A stretch of 64,000 bases of DNA from Amorphophallus konjac (GCA_022559845.1 CM040125.1:328297829-328361828), one strand, 5' to 3'. Counted from the first letter of the stretch, positions 48,573 to 61,526 are shown. The notes: generated by a model not told the origin, from the letters alone. Program-made: numbers and translations.

Positions 48573-49516
48573 CGCCTTGTTGGCTAGCTAGGAACCTTTG
48601 GAACTTGGAAGCTTCCTTGTGGAAATATGGGAACTTTGATTGGCCTCGCATTCATCGGACGGGTACTGATGGGTGGAGGCCTGGTCTTTGTAGATAAAAA
48701 TAGGATTCCCCATGCATCTTCTTATTCTTCCAATATTCTAGTGGCCATTAAAGTTTCATGTAGACCATCAAATTAAGGGTCGTATTATAGTGGGGTACAG
48801 TAGAGATCCAATAGAACAGACAAGACAACCGAGGAAATAGAGAAAGAAATGGAGAGGGAAACTGGGAAAGGGAGAGAGAGAGAGAGAGAGAGAGAAGTGG
48901 GGGACCAGCAGGGTGGGCGGCGACGCGGTGGCGGACTTGTTCCGCGGACGGGGCGCGCAGCGGAGGAAAAGAAAAGCACCCGCACCATCATCAACGCACG
49001 CCCGGACGCAGACACGAGAACGGCCGTCCTTCCCCAACAGAGAATACCATTTCTGCCCTCGCCCACGACCGGTCAAACCGTCCAAACGAGCTTTACATCT
49101 CTTAACACTCGGCGGTAAATCTGGAAAAGCCAGCGGCGGCCCCACCTTCTTCCCATCTCGTTTAACCTCTTGTGAACGGCCTCCTGCCATTTCTTCCGCC
49201 AGCGAGTTTCTGACCCTGTAAAAAGAACTTGGTGGGGGGACGTCCCTCTCCACGTTGTTGTCATGTGGCGGGTGCAGTACGATGCGATTACGAAAAAGCC
49301 CGTCCCCCTCCCTCCCTCCCCCTTACAAGTAACACAGCCGTTTTCCTGGCTTACGAAGCTAGCTAGCGCGCCAGCCACGTACGGGACGAAGCAAAGCTTG
49401 GCTTAGCACTACTGTGCTCCCTCGTAGAAATCATCATCCCAATGTGTATACATGTCTTGTGGTGGACTTAATTGTTCTCTGAAGAGGGGGGGGGGGAGCT
49501 TATGGGTGATAATGTG
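47196..49516. other. GC-rich 5' flank of the MYB gene
   Basis: A TATA-like CTTTAAAAGA (minus strand) lies at about 47,322-47,331, 130 bp upstream of the MYB start. It is a weak candidate for its core promoter. Microsatellites are (TA) at 47,911-47,940 and 47,979-47,998, (CT) at 48,530-48,570 and (GA) at 48,877-48,894. 48,900-49,380 is conspicuously GC-rich with many CpG and open on both strands, but no frame shows a domain. Confidence 0.45.
48530..48570. repeat. (CT)n microsatellite
   Basis: About 20 CT units, upstream of the MYB gene. Confidence 0.93.
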
Positions 49517-51580
49517 TGTCACATCTCGAAGAAGGTAGAAATATTAAGGCGTGAGTTCTTATACGTACAGGTTAATCAAGAGACTCAGATGATGATTATA
49601 AATAATAAATAGATAAAATCATATCTTTATTTCATAACCTGACATTTCTAACAAATATTCTTCAAAGACTTTTGATACTATTCAAATGTAGTACATTCAT
49701 TTCTAATTAGACATATTAGAAAAAAAATCTAATAAAAATTATCAACACTCTCGTCACTCTAACCCATTTCTATCATCTTTAGGATTTCCTTAAAATTGAC
49801 AAGAATACACAGTTTGAACTAGAAAGCTCAGTAGGACTTATATCTCTTTACTAGGTCACTTTAGACAATTAACATTTTGAATCATCTATATGCTCTCGAA
49901 ATAAAACAAGTAAATAAAACAAATGACAAATATAGTAGAGAACAAGATCAAGAATTCAAGAATAGATATTCTAGAACTCAAGTGTAAGCACGATGATCAA
50001 TAACAAGTATAGAATTATAAAATTGGCCATGTAACAAGAATATTAACACTCCCGGTCAAATATATCATGTACAGAAAGTCAAGCATGTAACGAGTCAAAC
50101 ATGTTATAAGTGAATTGTCTAGTTCAATCGTGCATGTCAGTTGGTGCAATGTCACACCTGATCATTCAACTCTCTCAAGCACAAGTACTTTCAGACTTTA
50201 CTCGCCTAGGACCAGATCAGGGCCCCCAAATTTGCCAGACATTGAGTGTTCAGGTGGACCAAGAGTCCCATGTAATTTCTAGAATAATTCATTTATAATT
50301 ATGGCCAATCCGAGTTTCAAGAAAAGCTTAAGAAGCGTAGTATATCATACAACTAGACATTTAGTTATGAGGACTCTAGAGGTAGCCCCTACAGACTCAA
50401 GAGGTGACTCCCGTTATATAGCACTTTGCGCTATTCCGGTCTCAAGAGGTGGCTCCTATAACGTAACACTTTATCCCGCATAATACTTAGCTCTTACACT
50501 CCCAAATGATAGTTTATGGCTAAAGTACAGATCTAGCAAAATTTTTATTTTCAAGGACAAGTGGTATGAAGAGTAAATAAAGTTTATAAGATGAGTTCAA
50601 GGATGATTTAAGGCATCATGTTTAACGACATTAAGATAATAAAGAGAATAATTTGCCAGTCAAGACACGATCAGCTCTGCGAAAAATCTTGTAAAATAGG
50701 TTTAGATCAAGTTTTCTCATAGTCGGGTGTTTAGCATAAAACCAAAGAGATCTCGGCCAGGTAAGAGGTGAGACAGTGGGAGGTACTCCTCGCATTCGCA
50801 AGGTCCTAATTAAGTAACCACTTATCCACTTAAAGCGTTTGCCTGTGAACCTCTAGCCTTAGACACCGATCTTTCTTGGTAGACTTACTAGCTACACGAT
50901 TTGTCGGAAACACAGAAACACGTGAATCGAACGAAAATCATTCTTGCATATTCTAACATGTTCATTTGTAAAATAATTTTAATAAAGGAAAAGATATTGA
51001 AAAAAAGATGTTAAGCTTTCAGATAGAGCTTAGATCAAAATATACAGGGTCAATCATGTATAGGAATTTTACGAAAATTCGAGCATAGTTGTTTAAACCT
51101 TTAGCGATAACTTTAAGATTTCATTTATGTAGTCATTTCTTTCTCGATAGTCTTTTAAAGGCAAGAATATGATTTTACAATTTAAAATTTAAGTTTTGAA
51201 CTAACGCATATAAACGAGACAAATCGGACGTGGTTATCATGTTCAAATCATGGTCCATGTTTGATCCACGTTCTTAGATAGAAAATCGAAACTCGTTCTT
51301 ACAATGAAAACTCTAATTTTTAGACTTTAAATCTCAAAATAAGTCACAAATACATGATCATGAAAAATTACATAGAATCAAAATACTCATACAAAGGAAC
51401 ATATATGAAAATCTAATTAAGTTTTGTCTGAGAGAAAATCTACCTAGTGGAAGATCGAAGAGAAAGAAGAACAAGAACGAAGAACACTTCGAACACTCCT
51501 CCAAACATTAAGATTTCTCTCCCTCTGTACAACCAGCACTTCCCCAATGAATTTGTGCTTTGACTAGGGAAGATCCTATC

Positions 51581-51591
51581 TCTATTTATAG
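51581..51591 (-). promoter_or_regulatory. TATA box of the solo LTR
   Basis: Minus-strand CTATAAATAGA, upstream of a pyrimidine-rich leader that runs toward 51,420. Confidence 0.55.
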
Positions 51592-51599
51592 GCCAAACC

Positions 51600-52270
51600 A
51601 CATAATTATTTATTACTAATTTAATTTTAAGTTAATTTTCCATCTAATTTTTCTATTTCATCAACCCATGTTACTATTACACCAACTTATGTTGAAAATA
51701 AATTTCAACATGTGAATGTTGAAGTAAATCTTCCTCTATGATATAATCAATTACCTCATTTATTCAATGATATTTTATTGTTAATTTAATTCTAAGTCAA
51801 TTTTTCTCCTAATTTTCCTATTTCAGCAACTCATGTTACTATTACACCAACTTATGTTGAAAATAAATTCCAACATGTAAATGTTGAAATAAATCTCCCT
51901 CTGTGACATAATCAATTATCTCATTTATTCAATGATGTTTTATTACTAATTTAATTCTAAGTCAATTTTCACCTAATTTTTCTATTTCACCGACCTATGT
52001 TACTATTACACCAACTTATGTTAAAAATAAATTTCAACATGTGAATGTTGAAATAAATCTCCCTCTATGACATAATCAATTACCTCATTTATTCAATGAT
52101 ATTTTATTACTAATTTAATTCTAAGTCAATTTTTCAACCTAATTTTCCTATTTCACCGACTCATGTTATTATTACACCAACTTATGTTGAAAATAAATTC
52201 TAACATGTGAATGTTAAAATAAATCTCCATCTATGATATAATCAATGACCTCATTTATTCAATTACGTAA
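51600..52270. repeat. Tandem repeat of about 165 bp, four copies, in the solo LTR
   Basis: The phrases CTAATTTAATTCTAAGTCAA, CACCAACTTATGTTGAAAAT and ATAATCAATTACCTCATTTA recur with spacing of about 165, 175 and 154 bp. The block lies in U3, directly upstream of the TATA box. Each unit contains a TTCAACATGTGAATGTTGAA-like inverted sequence. Confidence 0.88.
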
Positions 52271-53403
52271 GAAATAATATCATCCAGTAATTAGAATTTA
52301 ATTAGAGCTAATAATTATCTCTTAAATCGGATGTTACAGTACAGCTACAATACTATTACAGTACAGATGTCTTCGCCTTCTAAGAATCGTACCGCGAATC
52401 TCGCCTTTCGTGTTAACACGTGAGATATGATTTACGTTTATATATTCTACACTTTAAAGATATAAATAAAAAATGTCCATCATTTATTTTATTTTTATCT
52501 CTCATTATTATTATTTTACATATAAATACATATATAAAATTTCGAGTTACTACGATGTGAGCGTGATCTATATGTCGATCATGCACGCTCTTTTTTTAAT
52601 CCTAGACGGACGTTAACTACTTATACGTAACCTAGGTTGGTTCTCTCCTCCTGCAGTTCGCCCTTTCAAGTTTCAACAATTGTATTAATTGTTTGGGTGC
52701 ATGATCATATGTCAGTGACGTCAGGAAGAAAGCGTCTAGTTTCTTCTCTTCTTCTTCTTCATAGAAAATTAAAGTCTCTTCTTCCATCCCCTTGGTAAAG
52801 ATTATTATTTGTGAAGAGCTCAATGTCATGATCCATTAATGAGATCTGTCCATAAGGTGGAGGGGGGTTTGATTAGTTGTGGCCTCCTGTAGACGAAATC
52901 CACCAGCTGGAAGATTCCGATCGAGCTTTCATTATGATCAGTCCGGCAGTACTTTCATTATGATCGGTCCGGGAGTACTCCCGGCACTCTCTGTCACAGA
53001 CCAAATTTTTAGCCAGTACCATTTTTCTGATTTTTCTCCCCTTCCTTCCAGCTAGCTAGATGCGCTGTAGAATATATAGGGCTTGTGAAGTATATCGATC
53101 CGAAGAAATTGTGTTTCAGAGAGTTTAGCACGTATACACGTACGTACGTATTAATCATGGGGTGGGGAAGGACCTGCGGGTCACATGCAATATATGTTAA
53201 AGACTTTTCTACGAAGGTCCTCGCGAATCCTATCAGAACTTCTTGGACTCGGTAAGTCTCCTGGTCTTCCACATGATGTACATGCATATATGGGAGGTAG
53301 CAGTCAGCTAGCTAGAAGGGCTCCTCCTGCCCTTGGTTGTTACTCCGATCCACAGGATGGATGAATCAACCGATGCTAATTAACGTGCGACAAGAGGGCA
53401 GAC

Positions 53404-53456
53404 ATGGTAGCTCAATGGAGAGGGCTTGTGAAGATTTGAGAGGATCGATCCCGGAG
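53404..53456 (+). ncRNA. tRNA-like box A/box B pair, possible SINE or tRNA relic
   Basis: TAGCTCAATGG (53,408-53,418) fits the RNA polymerase III box A, and GGATCGATCCC (53,442-53,452) fits box B, with 23 bases between. No acceptor stem closes well and no poly-A tail or target duplication is clear, so it is not a working tRNA gene. Confidence 0.3.
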
Positions 53457-53855
53457 CACAACGTGCATGCTAGCTCCTTAATTATAAAGTGGGGCTTTTG
53501 ATCTTCATGTTCTCAAATTAAGATGTCTCCTGCCGCGCGCCCATCAGCTGTGTCGATCTCCTTCTTTGTCTCGTTTTACTGCTGGAGAACAGCAAAAACA
53601 TCGTGTCAAGATCACAACATGCTGGTACTTCATAAAAAGGGTTGGCAGTCCCCATGCATGTGCCCTACCAATATATATTTGCGTTGGTACACTTAATTGA
53701 GGACAGCCTTTGGATCCACAGGCACACCCTCCACCATCGCGTGGGGTGCTTGGTAGAAAACTTCAGTCTTCTCCGGCCCCTTTCATGCACCACGCCTTAA
53801 TTTTTCAGAGTGGTATATATATATATATCAAGATTATATAGGATTCAGGGAATAG

Positions 53856-53897
<42 letters not shown>

Positions 53898-55588
53898 TGA
53901 TGCATGGTTCGGTTAATTACATGATTTGATAGTGACAATCGAATTGCATTTGAAACGATTAACATACATACCAAATGCACCAAATTCTACGAGCTAATTT
54001 TCACTTGGATCCATACATATTTGTCTTACCCGCGCGCGCGCGGCATATATATTCAGGTACCCTTAATTATGAAGATGGCCGTTCATCTGTGCATATGAAT
54101 ATCAAATTATCGATCAATATTAAAATTAAGATATATATATATATATATATATATAATTAGGGCGTAATATTGTATATTAATTTATTCTTCTAAAGAAGCT
54201 GACTATATGATCGAATAGATTAATTTTCAAGATTTTTTAATTATCTATGTATTCTTCTCTGTTGAAGAAATCAACATACATTTACTCTTACGAGTGTCTC
54301 CATAATTAAACACACTCCCGCTTATTTTTGTCTCGGAATGATGCTTGGTTAAGCCTCAACTGCTAGTCCGTAATAATTTCAGACTACGAGTTCTGTATAG
54401 ACATTTTATTCAAAAGTCGCATAAACAGTTGTTAGAATAAATAATTTCAGACTATTTAAACAAAAGCAATCATATTTTATTTTAGGAATGTATATATATA
54501 TATATATATATAGTCTCCATATATAGGGTATATATATATTTTTTCAGGTTGATCTAAAAGAGTTGAATTTGTAATCTACCTACAGTATTGTGACAGTAAA
54601 AAGCTTGTTAGCAGTCTCACGTACATGGCTCCCCTCCGGCATATATTGGGCTTTGGGCTCAGAGATGACCTCATGTAATTAGAAAGTTGTTATTGAGTAT
54701 ATCAACAGAAATTGGGTTAATTTGGTCGTCCATATATATGTATATATATAGAGAGAGACCTCCCCTCCTTAATTAATTTGGACTACAGACTTAGATCAGA
54801 GCAGCAGTGCCAATTAACTAAAAAAGTACGTAAAGAGGGGAAACAAATTAAAGAACTAATTAAGTAGCTAGTTGTGGCGTGGTCAGTTCTTCAACGAGAG
54901 AAGAGGCATATAATTACCTGTATGCTAATATCTCATGTCACATCAACTCTGAGCTCTTTGACGTCGGACTAATTAATGAGATAATTATTATTAGCACAAT
55001 CTTTCAATGTTTGGCGGTTGGCACGTTTAAGAAGAGTCATCAATTTGATCAAGTAGTTAAATACTTTTCAATGATCGTACTACAAAATTACAGAATATGA
55101 TATAATAAGCGACTTTTATTTAATTAGTGGACATTGAGCTTCTAAGAACATTCGCCCATCCTTTGTATGATGTATCCGTACGTAGCGACATGTAGCGAGA
55201 GAGGAAAAGGATTTAGAAGATATCATAAAAGTCTACGTTTTTTTTTTTTCCGCCTCTTTGACGTCGAGGAACCTCGATCGCCTGTGGGAAATCCCAACGA
55301 AGAAGCTCGCTAGCTAGCGCTTTAATGGCAGCTCACGACAAACATTTGGACATATTTTTACTGCCATTATTTAATCTTCATCATGAATTAGCCTTTGTAG
55401 ACTGAGTGAGGATATATATATATATAGACTGAGTTGGTCGCCTGCCTTCATTGATTCTGTCGTCCAACTGGGAAGCTCCTCTTTTATTAGAGAGTTTGAA
55501 AATACTAGGAGAGTGTGAAGCCGTATGAGAGAAGGCTAGCTTGTCTCTCTCTCCCCTTGGTTGTTTAATATATGTGTTAGTCGCTTGA

Positions 55589-55593
<5 letters not shown>

Positions 55594-55643
<50 letters not shown>
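55594..55643. repeat. (TA)n microsatellite
   Basis: About 25 TA units, followed 50 bp later by a run of about 17 C. Confidence 0.92.
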
Positions 55644-55647
<4 letters not shown>

Positions 55648-55842
55648 GAGGAAGTAAATCAAACACGAAGGCAGCTTTTACATGTCTCAGTCCCCCCCCC
55701 CCCCCCCCAAACGCGTCCTTCCCGATCAGATGACAACGTACGGTGGGATCACCATGAGAGGTGCTAATTTTAGATACGTGGCTTGTGATGGAAACACTTG
55801 AAAAAAAAAATTAACGTATGTACGGAAGATCTATGAGTAGAG

Positions 55843-56475
55843 TTATAAACGGATCTGATACGTAAAATAGTGTGATATCTGAATTTATATTTTATTAATA
55901 ATTAAATTATTTGATATCTGATTAAATTATTCGTCGAATATTTTATTCAATTAATTATTTGATCAAACGAATTTGAATTCGATTCGAATTTTAAATATAT
56001 AATTATCATGTCTACTTGGAGGTGAATCGTGCGAACCGTACAGGAGTATATTTTCTCAAAAAAAAGAAATAGTAGAAGTTATTCTTTATTTTAAGAGAAA
56101 TTATCAAAAAATATATTTCATCTTAAAAAATAGAAGAATATTTACCAAATGAGTGTAAGTGAAGTTATTATTTTTAAATTTTATTTTGAGATAAAAAAGA
56201 TAAAAAAGATCAATCAAATAACATATTAAGATTTGAGTTACTTGTGTATATACGTAGAATGTGTGGATCCTTAGATATCCATCCAAGGGTTAATATTCGG
56301 TCAGATAATATCCAACACAGATATCTTAATATTCGAATTCGTATCCGATTAATAATCAGGTTATCTAATATCTGATTAACTTATTAATTTGTCAGATATT
56401 TTATTTAAATAATTATTCAATCAAACGAATTTAAATTCGAATTCAAATTTTAAACAATTTATTGTCGGGCCTATC
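55843..56475. repeat. Diverged duplicated AT-rich repeat
   Basis: A block with ATTTGATATCTGATTAA, ATATTTTATTCAATTAATTA and TCAAACGAATTTGAATTCGA at 55,905-56,000 recurs at 56,355-56,450 with differences. Between them is ordinary AT-rich DNA. It is probably an old MITE or fragments of one, partly duplicated. Confidence 0.5.
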
Positions 56476-56902
56476 TATATATGGGCGTTGATGAGTCCCT
56501 ATCTATGGTTCTGAATTTTCTGATCCAACTAGGCAATAATTTAGGTGCTAATTGTAGGAATCTTGGGTTAACAATCAGGGGCGTCCATCAACACAGACAA
56601 CTCTTCCCTACTCGGCGGAGGCATCTCGTTTCTACAACCCATAAAATATTTTCCACATTGTACTTGTGCACGCATACATTTGTTTCCATTGTATCGTATA
56701 CTTTGAAACTTCCTATCACACTTGTTGAAAGTCTTTGATCAGAGAAAAGAAGACTTTTAATGCGTGCCGTTTGCATGCATAAAAAATTGTGTTCAAAATA
56801 TTAGTAAAAAAGCATCTGATTGTTTGATCAGATAATGTGGACAAAGAAATTAATGGCAAAGATATAACTTACCAGCATTCTTTTATTTAGAACACAATAC
56901 TG

Positions 56903-57207
56903 AGCCCCACTTTAGTAGCGGGTTATCCCAGGGTTATAACTCGGATTTAACCCAATATAACTCCCATTTTGATTTGATAAGCCGGGTTTCTCAATCGGGC
57001 GAATAAAAAAAGGCCGGGGGAACCCCACGGTTAACTCCGGGTTACCTACCCCACCCCTTGAGATGGGTGTGGTTACCTACCTCACCAGGTTAATCCCTCG
57101 TGGATCTCAAATCAAAAAAATAATGAAAAGTGGATTAATTCTGGAATAAGTTAATTAGATTAAGCTAACCCAGATTTTCATAATTTACTCTCTACCAAAG
57201 CTGTGCT
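56903..57207. mobile_element. MITE of the (C/G)GGTTA family
   Basis: The left end AGCCCCACTTTAGTAGCGGG and the inverted right end AGCACAGCTTTGGTAGAGAG match at most positions. The interior carries repeated GGGTTA/TAACCC words. It is about 305 bp, non-coding and related to 39,125-39,390. Confidence 0.55.
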
Positions 57208-57266
57208 AGAGGGTTTGCTATGTGATTTCCCCAGTTACGAAGTCCAAGCTACCGAGAGACGAATAA

Positions 57267-57949
57267 CCAAAGTAACCTGTCATGCTTGGGTAGTGGAGTA
57301 TCAGTGTCATCAGTGAACACTTCTCTTTCTGCAGGAAGTTCAAGGATCCTTTTTTTTCCGGGTTAATAACCATATACCCTTAAGATCTTTAGAAATAATT
57401 TTTATATCCTTCATTTATTTAATTTACCTGTATATCTCTGAAATCTACTAATAGATTTTATGCCCGTCAAGGTTAGATTTCAAGGGTATAAAGGTACTAT
57501 ATATATATATATAATAAATTTTTTTTTGCTATGGTATAGGGTTTAGGGGTATACATGGGAATTCTTAATTAAAGCTTTCAGGGGTATATACAGATAAATT
57601 AGATAAAGGTAAGGATACAGAAGTTATTTATAGAAGTGATTTTCCTTTTAGTTCTCCCAAACTGAACGAGTTTTCTTGGGTTTACAACTTTACATGGAAT
57701 CTGAATAAAGAACTGACTGACACACTCTTTATGTAAAGATAAATCAGAGAAATTCAGCTCTCCAAATGAACCAAGACGTTCTTGCATTGCATACTGCAAA
57801 TTATACTCGAGCTCATAGCCAAATCTTCCCAATTTGGTCTCTTCCCTAGACCCTGCCATTAACAGGAAATGGGCTCGTGATGAGTTTGATTCAAAACTCG
57901 ATATTTCCTGAAATGCCCTCATCAACATTTGACATCCTGCGCTTCTCAT
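57267..57949 (-). pseudogene. Possible fragment of an unrecognised host gene, interrupted by a MITE
   Basis: The open frame from ATG 57,949 reads AFQEISSFESNSSRAHFLLM, then EETKLGRFGYELEYNLQYAM and LGSFGELNFSDLSLHKECVS, ending near 57,640 in protein-like sequence. Further along the strand, after an acceptor-like CTTCCTGCAG, a short frame reads REVFTDDTDTPLPKHDR before a donor-like CAG-GTTACT at about 57,267. A MITE occupies 57,367-57,590 between them. I do not recognise the protein, and no complete gene model can be drawn. Confidence 0.3.
57367..57590. mobile_element. MITE related to 42,249-42,696
   Basis: The left end CATATACCCTTAAGATCTTT and the inverted right end TGTATATACCCCTGAAAGCT match in about 15 of 20 positions. 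It is about 224 bp with an internal TA run at 57,501-57,514. Confidence 0.45.
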
Positions 57950-58062
57950 GTGTAATTATCGAGACTCTTCAAATCCAAATTATTTATAGTAGAAAATATA
58001 TGTAAACATTTGACCATATATTGCCCCATTTGACCAACAACAATGATAAACAAATTAAAGAT

Positions 58063-58123
<61 letters not shown>

Positions 58124-60069
58124 TCCTCCTTACGTAGTGGAAGCTTATGGCACCATGGTGATGACCAACGAATAAACATATATAGATCTTACATTTTTAA
58201 GCTTAAACATATAATAATTTTGAACAGACATTTGCAATTAGAGATGAGGCGTATTAATTGTCTCATTGATTGAACTTACGTAAAATTTTTTTAAAAAAAT
58301 TATATGTTTTTTTTAAAGAATGAGGAGATAGAGAGAAGTGGGGATCCCCCCCTCGCTCCCATCCCAAAAAAAAAATATATATATAAAATCTTTCGGATCA
58401 AAAGTTGTTCTCTCGATCATCATGTATACGCGAGCTAGGGAGCTTGTTCATGGATCATCTCCATCGATCGTCAGTTGAACATCCTAAAATTATTATAAGA
58501 TGGATGACCGTAACAAATTTACGTGGGCGTAGCTTAGCTGAGATGTGTGAGTCCGTACGATGCATACAGCGTTCTTCCACTTATGATTGATTAACACCGT
58601 ACGTATTTTTTTTAATACGTACACATCCCTAATCAATTAGATACTCCTCACACCACCGCCACCACCACCATCGGATACCAAGTTTTAGCACCATCATAAC
58701 ATGACATATCATCATACTTGATCTCTTGTATGGGCGGGCGGCCTTTTAATTGAGACGTGGGTAGATCCCTAATAATTATTAACGTGTATGAAGCTAGAAG
58801 TGGCATTTTTTTCCTTCTAAACGTTTGACAACGTTCGGAGGAGTTAAAGACGAGAGACTAGATTAGTATAGCATTTTCACATTGAGAGAGCCAAAGACCG
58901 AAGTCTAAGGTTGTTGCCTTGTCCTTGTCACATATGAATTAATGGCTGTTAATTAATTATCTTGTTTGGCCTGCTCATCATCTAGACTTGTCTCCCCTAA
59001 GGATAGCTATAGCGAGCTCCAGGTCATCCATTAATTAATGATGCCAAGCTCACCTACACAAGAAATTTTAAATGCCATCTTAATTCTTGGAGTCCTGTTC
59101 TTCGAGATAATTAGCTTAATTATACGCCAATGCGGCTTGGCGTACGTGGTGGCTTCATGGATACTGCATGCTTTTATGTATGAATCGAATTCGGGAATTT
59201 GTGAAGTGGGGGTGTGGAAAACCATGCCTCATAAGTCGTAGCTGAAGCTGGTGGAAACCAGCTATTCCCATAAATCAGCTCATATGTATGGATCCTTGGC
59301 TTCTAAAAGTACGTAGAAGATATGAAATCAGCTTATGGGTACTAAATTAAATTAATTAATTAACCGGTCTACACTTTGAAATTAAGAAGGCAGATTAAAG
59401 TAGTATCGCATCTGAAATCTACACGTCTCATCTTACTACGGTAGGGGAATGACATTCTTGTCCCTCAGAATTTGTCAACTAATTAATTGGGCATCTATAT
59501 ATAAAAGCTAGTCGTAAATCATTTTCCATTCTAAACTCTTGTCATGTTTCACAGTCACTTTCCAAGGCCATCTCTGAAAGGGTCCGTGCATATGAACAGT
59601 GGAAACCAAATGACCCCATGCGTTTAAAAAGGAAGGAAGGCGACATGTTACATTTACGTGATCGAGTAACGCTCGGTGCACATCCGGGTCTAATTACACA
59701 CTCCAAAGTAAATTTATTCTTTTTATGACGTGAGATTCAAATAATTATCTTAATTTGTGATGCAAGACGCACCCCGTCCAACAGTGTAAAAAAGTCTACA
59801 ATAAAAATAACAATTAAATTCAAGATAAATTAAGCCCAACATTGTTTATTAATATATTTTTTAAAATTTATTTAGGTTATCGAATAGGGGTGTGACTTAT
59901 GGCGCAATTTAAAGTGACTGGACCCCACGTCACAAAAAAAATTTAAAATAAATTTGAGTTTGATTGATGCACACCCTTAGTAAAAAATATATAGCATATG
60001 TGTGCACTAAGCATTATCACTATACATGATTATGTGCAGGACATACTTAAAAATGTTTGATTTAGGTGG
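57950..60069. other. AT-rich intergenic DNA, no supported gene
   Basis: It contains a (TA) run at 58,069-58,121. Open frames here (58,405-58,590; 59,038-59,241) are short, lack domains and show no splice context. Confidence 0.45.
58069..58121. repeat. (TA)n microsatellite
   Basis: About 26 TA units. Confidence 0.93.
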
Positions 60070-60312
60070 TGTTACGTGGGGTGTCCCACTTTCAAAGCCC
60101 CATTAAGAAAATCACCCAAGCGGTTACACGAGTTTGGGAACTCCTCACCGTAGACACGTCAAAATCGATGTTATGTAGAAAAAATCTCCTGTCACCACGT
60201 GACGCCTCAAAGTGGACTTCAATATTGACTTAATATGAAGTTTTTCTAATTATTTGATAATTTCTCCATAATAATTGTAATTTCTTGATATTTTCTTTAA
60301 TAATTATAATTA

Positions 60313-60600
60313 ACGCCTGGAGGGAGGGCGTCATTTAACTGACGACCTGATAAGGGGCGTGTTTTAATCAGTGGACGACTGTTTGAATAGGCGTTGTTTC
60401 CTGGATTTTATGAATCCTAATCAAAATAAAACTCAAGGAATTGACGCCCGCCTGAGGGGCGTTGATTATTTAACGTCCATTTAAACAGACGTCATTTCAC
60501 AATTTTAAATAAGGAAAGTGCTTTATTGCCATAAATAAAGCCAGGAATTAATGACTTAAAGGCTGTCGTCATTTCAATTGACGCCCCTCCTTAGGTCGTC
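60313..60600 (+). repeat. Palindromic ACGCC..GGCGT modules in the LTR (U3)
   Basis: Examples are ACGCCTGGAGGGAGGGCGTC, TGACGCCCGCCTGAGGGGCG, ACGTCCATTTAAACAGACGT and GACGCCCCTCCTTAGGTCGT. They end about 120 bp upstream of the TATA box. Confidence 0.7.
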
Positions 60601-60722
60601 ATTTTCACTTCCGTCCCCTTTGCGTCTGCTACCTTCCAGTGATGATCCTTTCCCCATTTTACACAGGTTTCTTGTTGGAGGATTGATTTCCTTATTTTAA
60701 TCCTATTGATACAAAGTTTGGC

Positions 60723-60732
60723 CTATAAATAC
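60723..60732 (+). promoter_or_regulatory. TATA box of the second element's LTR
   Basis: CTATAAATAC in the sequence GGCCTATAAATACCCCTTG. Confidence 0.65.
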
Positions 60733-61526
60733 CCCTTGAATCCCTCCCACGCGAAAGAGGAAGAACAACAACAGAAGGAGAGCTAACCAGAGAATTAAGA
60801 ACACCGTGAGAAGAGCGTTTGTTCTTTTGCAGTTTGTTCTTCCACGAGGTATTGTTCCTTTCACCGGCGGGAACTTCCTCCACGGGCGAGCCTCCTCCAG
60901 CGGTTTCTTCTTCCACTGGAGGCATTTTCTTCATCTACGGGTCCTTCGTCCACAGCAGCAGCTGCAGCTCTTGTTCTCTCCCTTCACTACTGCGCACACA
61001 GCAGAAAGGCTCCTCCCCCCTTTAGCATTTCATTATTATAGCATCATATGCCCTCTTTTCTTCCGACTCTCGGCTAGAATTTCACATATATTGTTCTTGC
61101 ATTGCATCTATATCATCCCAACCTTGTTACTCATCTTAAAGGGTTTAAACTAAAACACACAATGTGTATTCATGCTTAATTTGATTGATTTCATATTTTT
61201 AGAGCATTGATGCTACACATCTTTGACTAATCCATATCTTTATTTTTGTGTGTGTTTGTGCAAGGGTAATCAAGCTAGGAACCCCCTTCATCGGCCGGCC
61301 GGTAGAAGGAGGAAGGAAGAACTTGCAATTTCCCCGCTTATATAAGGTACATGCGATCAATTTTTTTTGAGGTAACCCCTCTGATGATCACCCTCCATAG
61401 AGCATCTCATGCTCATCCTCGTCTCTTTCGTGTCCCACTTATTTTAGCATATTTGTCACATTCCTTTATTTTATTTTAAAATCTTTTTCTTTTCTCTTTA
61501 AAATGTCTATGTGACACGTTCACAAA

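Larger units (their letters stand above)
49517..52338 (-). mobile_element. Solo Gypsy-type LTR (about 2.8 kb)
   Basis: In minus-strand sense it starts TGTAACATCCGATTTAAGAG and ends CTTCGAGATGTGACA. A TATA box (CTATAAATAGA) lies at 51,581-51,591. No coding region, primer site or second LTR adjoins, and no 5-bp duplication could be matched, so it is an old solo LTR or a truncated one. The termini are of the kind seen in Tekay/Del-type elements. Confidence 0.65.
52339..55842. other. AT-rich intergenic DNA, no supported gene
   Basis: TA runs occur at 53,815-53,895 (two blocks), 54,130-54,155 and 55,594-55,643, and a C run at 55,693-55,709. No frame shows a domain. Confidence 0.45.
60070..61517 (+). 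mobile_element. 5' LTR of the second Tat/Ogre-like element (about 1.45 kb)
   Basis: The proposed ends are TGTTACGTG and TATGTGACA, inverted with transitions only. The right end is supported by the primer site nine bases on. The TATA box is at 60,723-60,732. The left end is tentative because the mate LTR is outside. Confidence 0.6.

Noticed and set aside
48768..49378. Several frames on both strands in GC-rich DNA
   Set aside because: High GC lowers stop frequency; the frames are low in complexity, overlap on both strands and show no domain.
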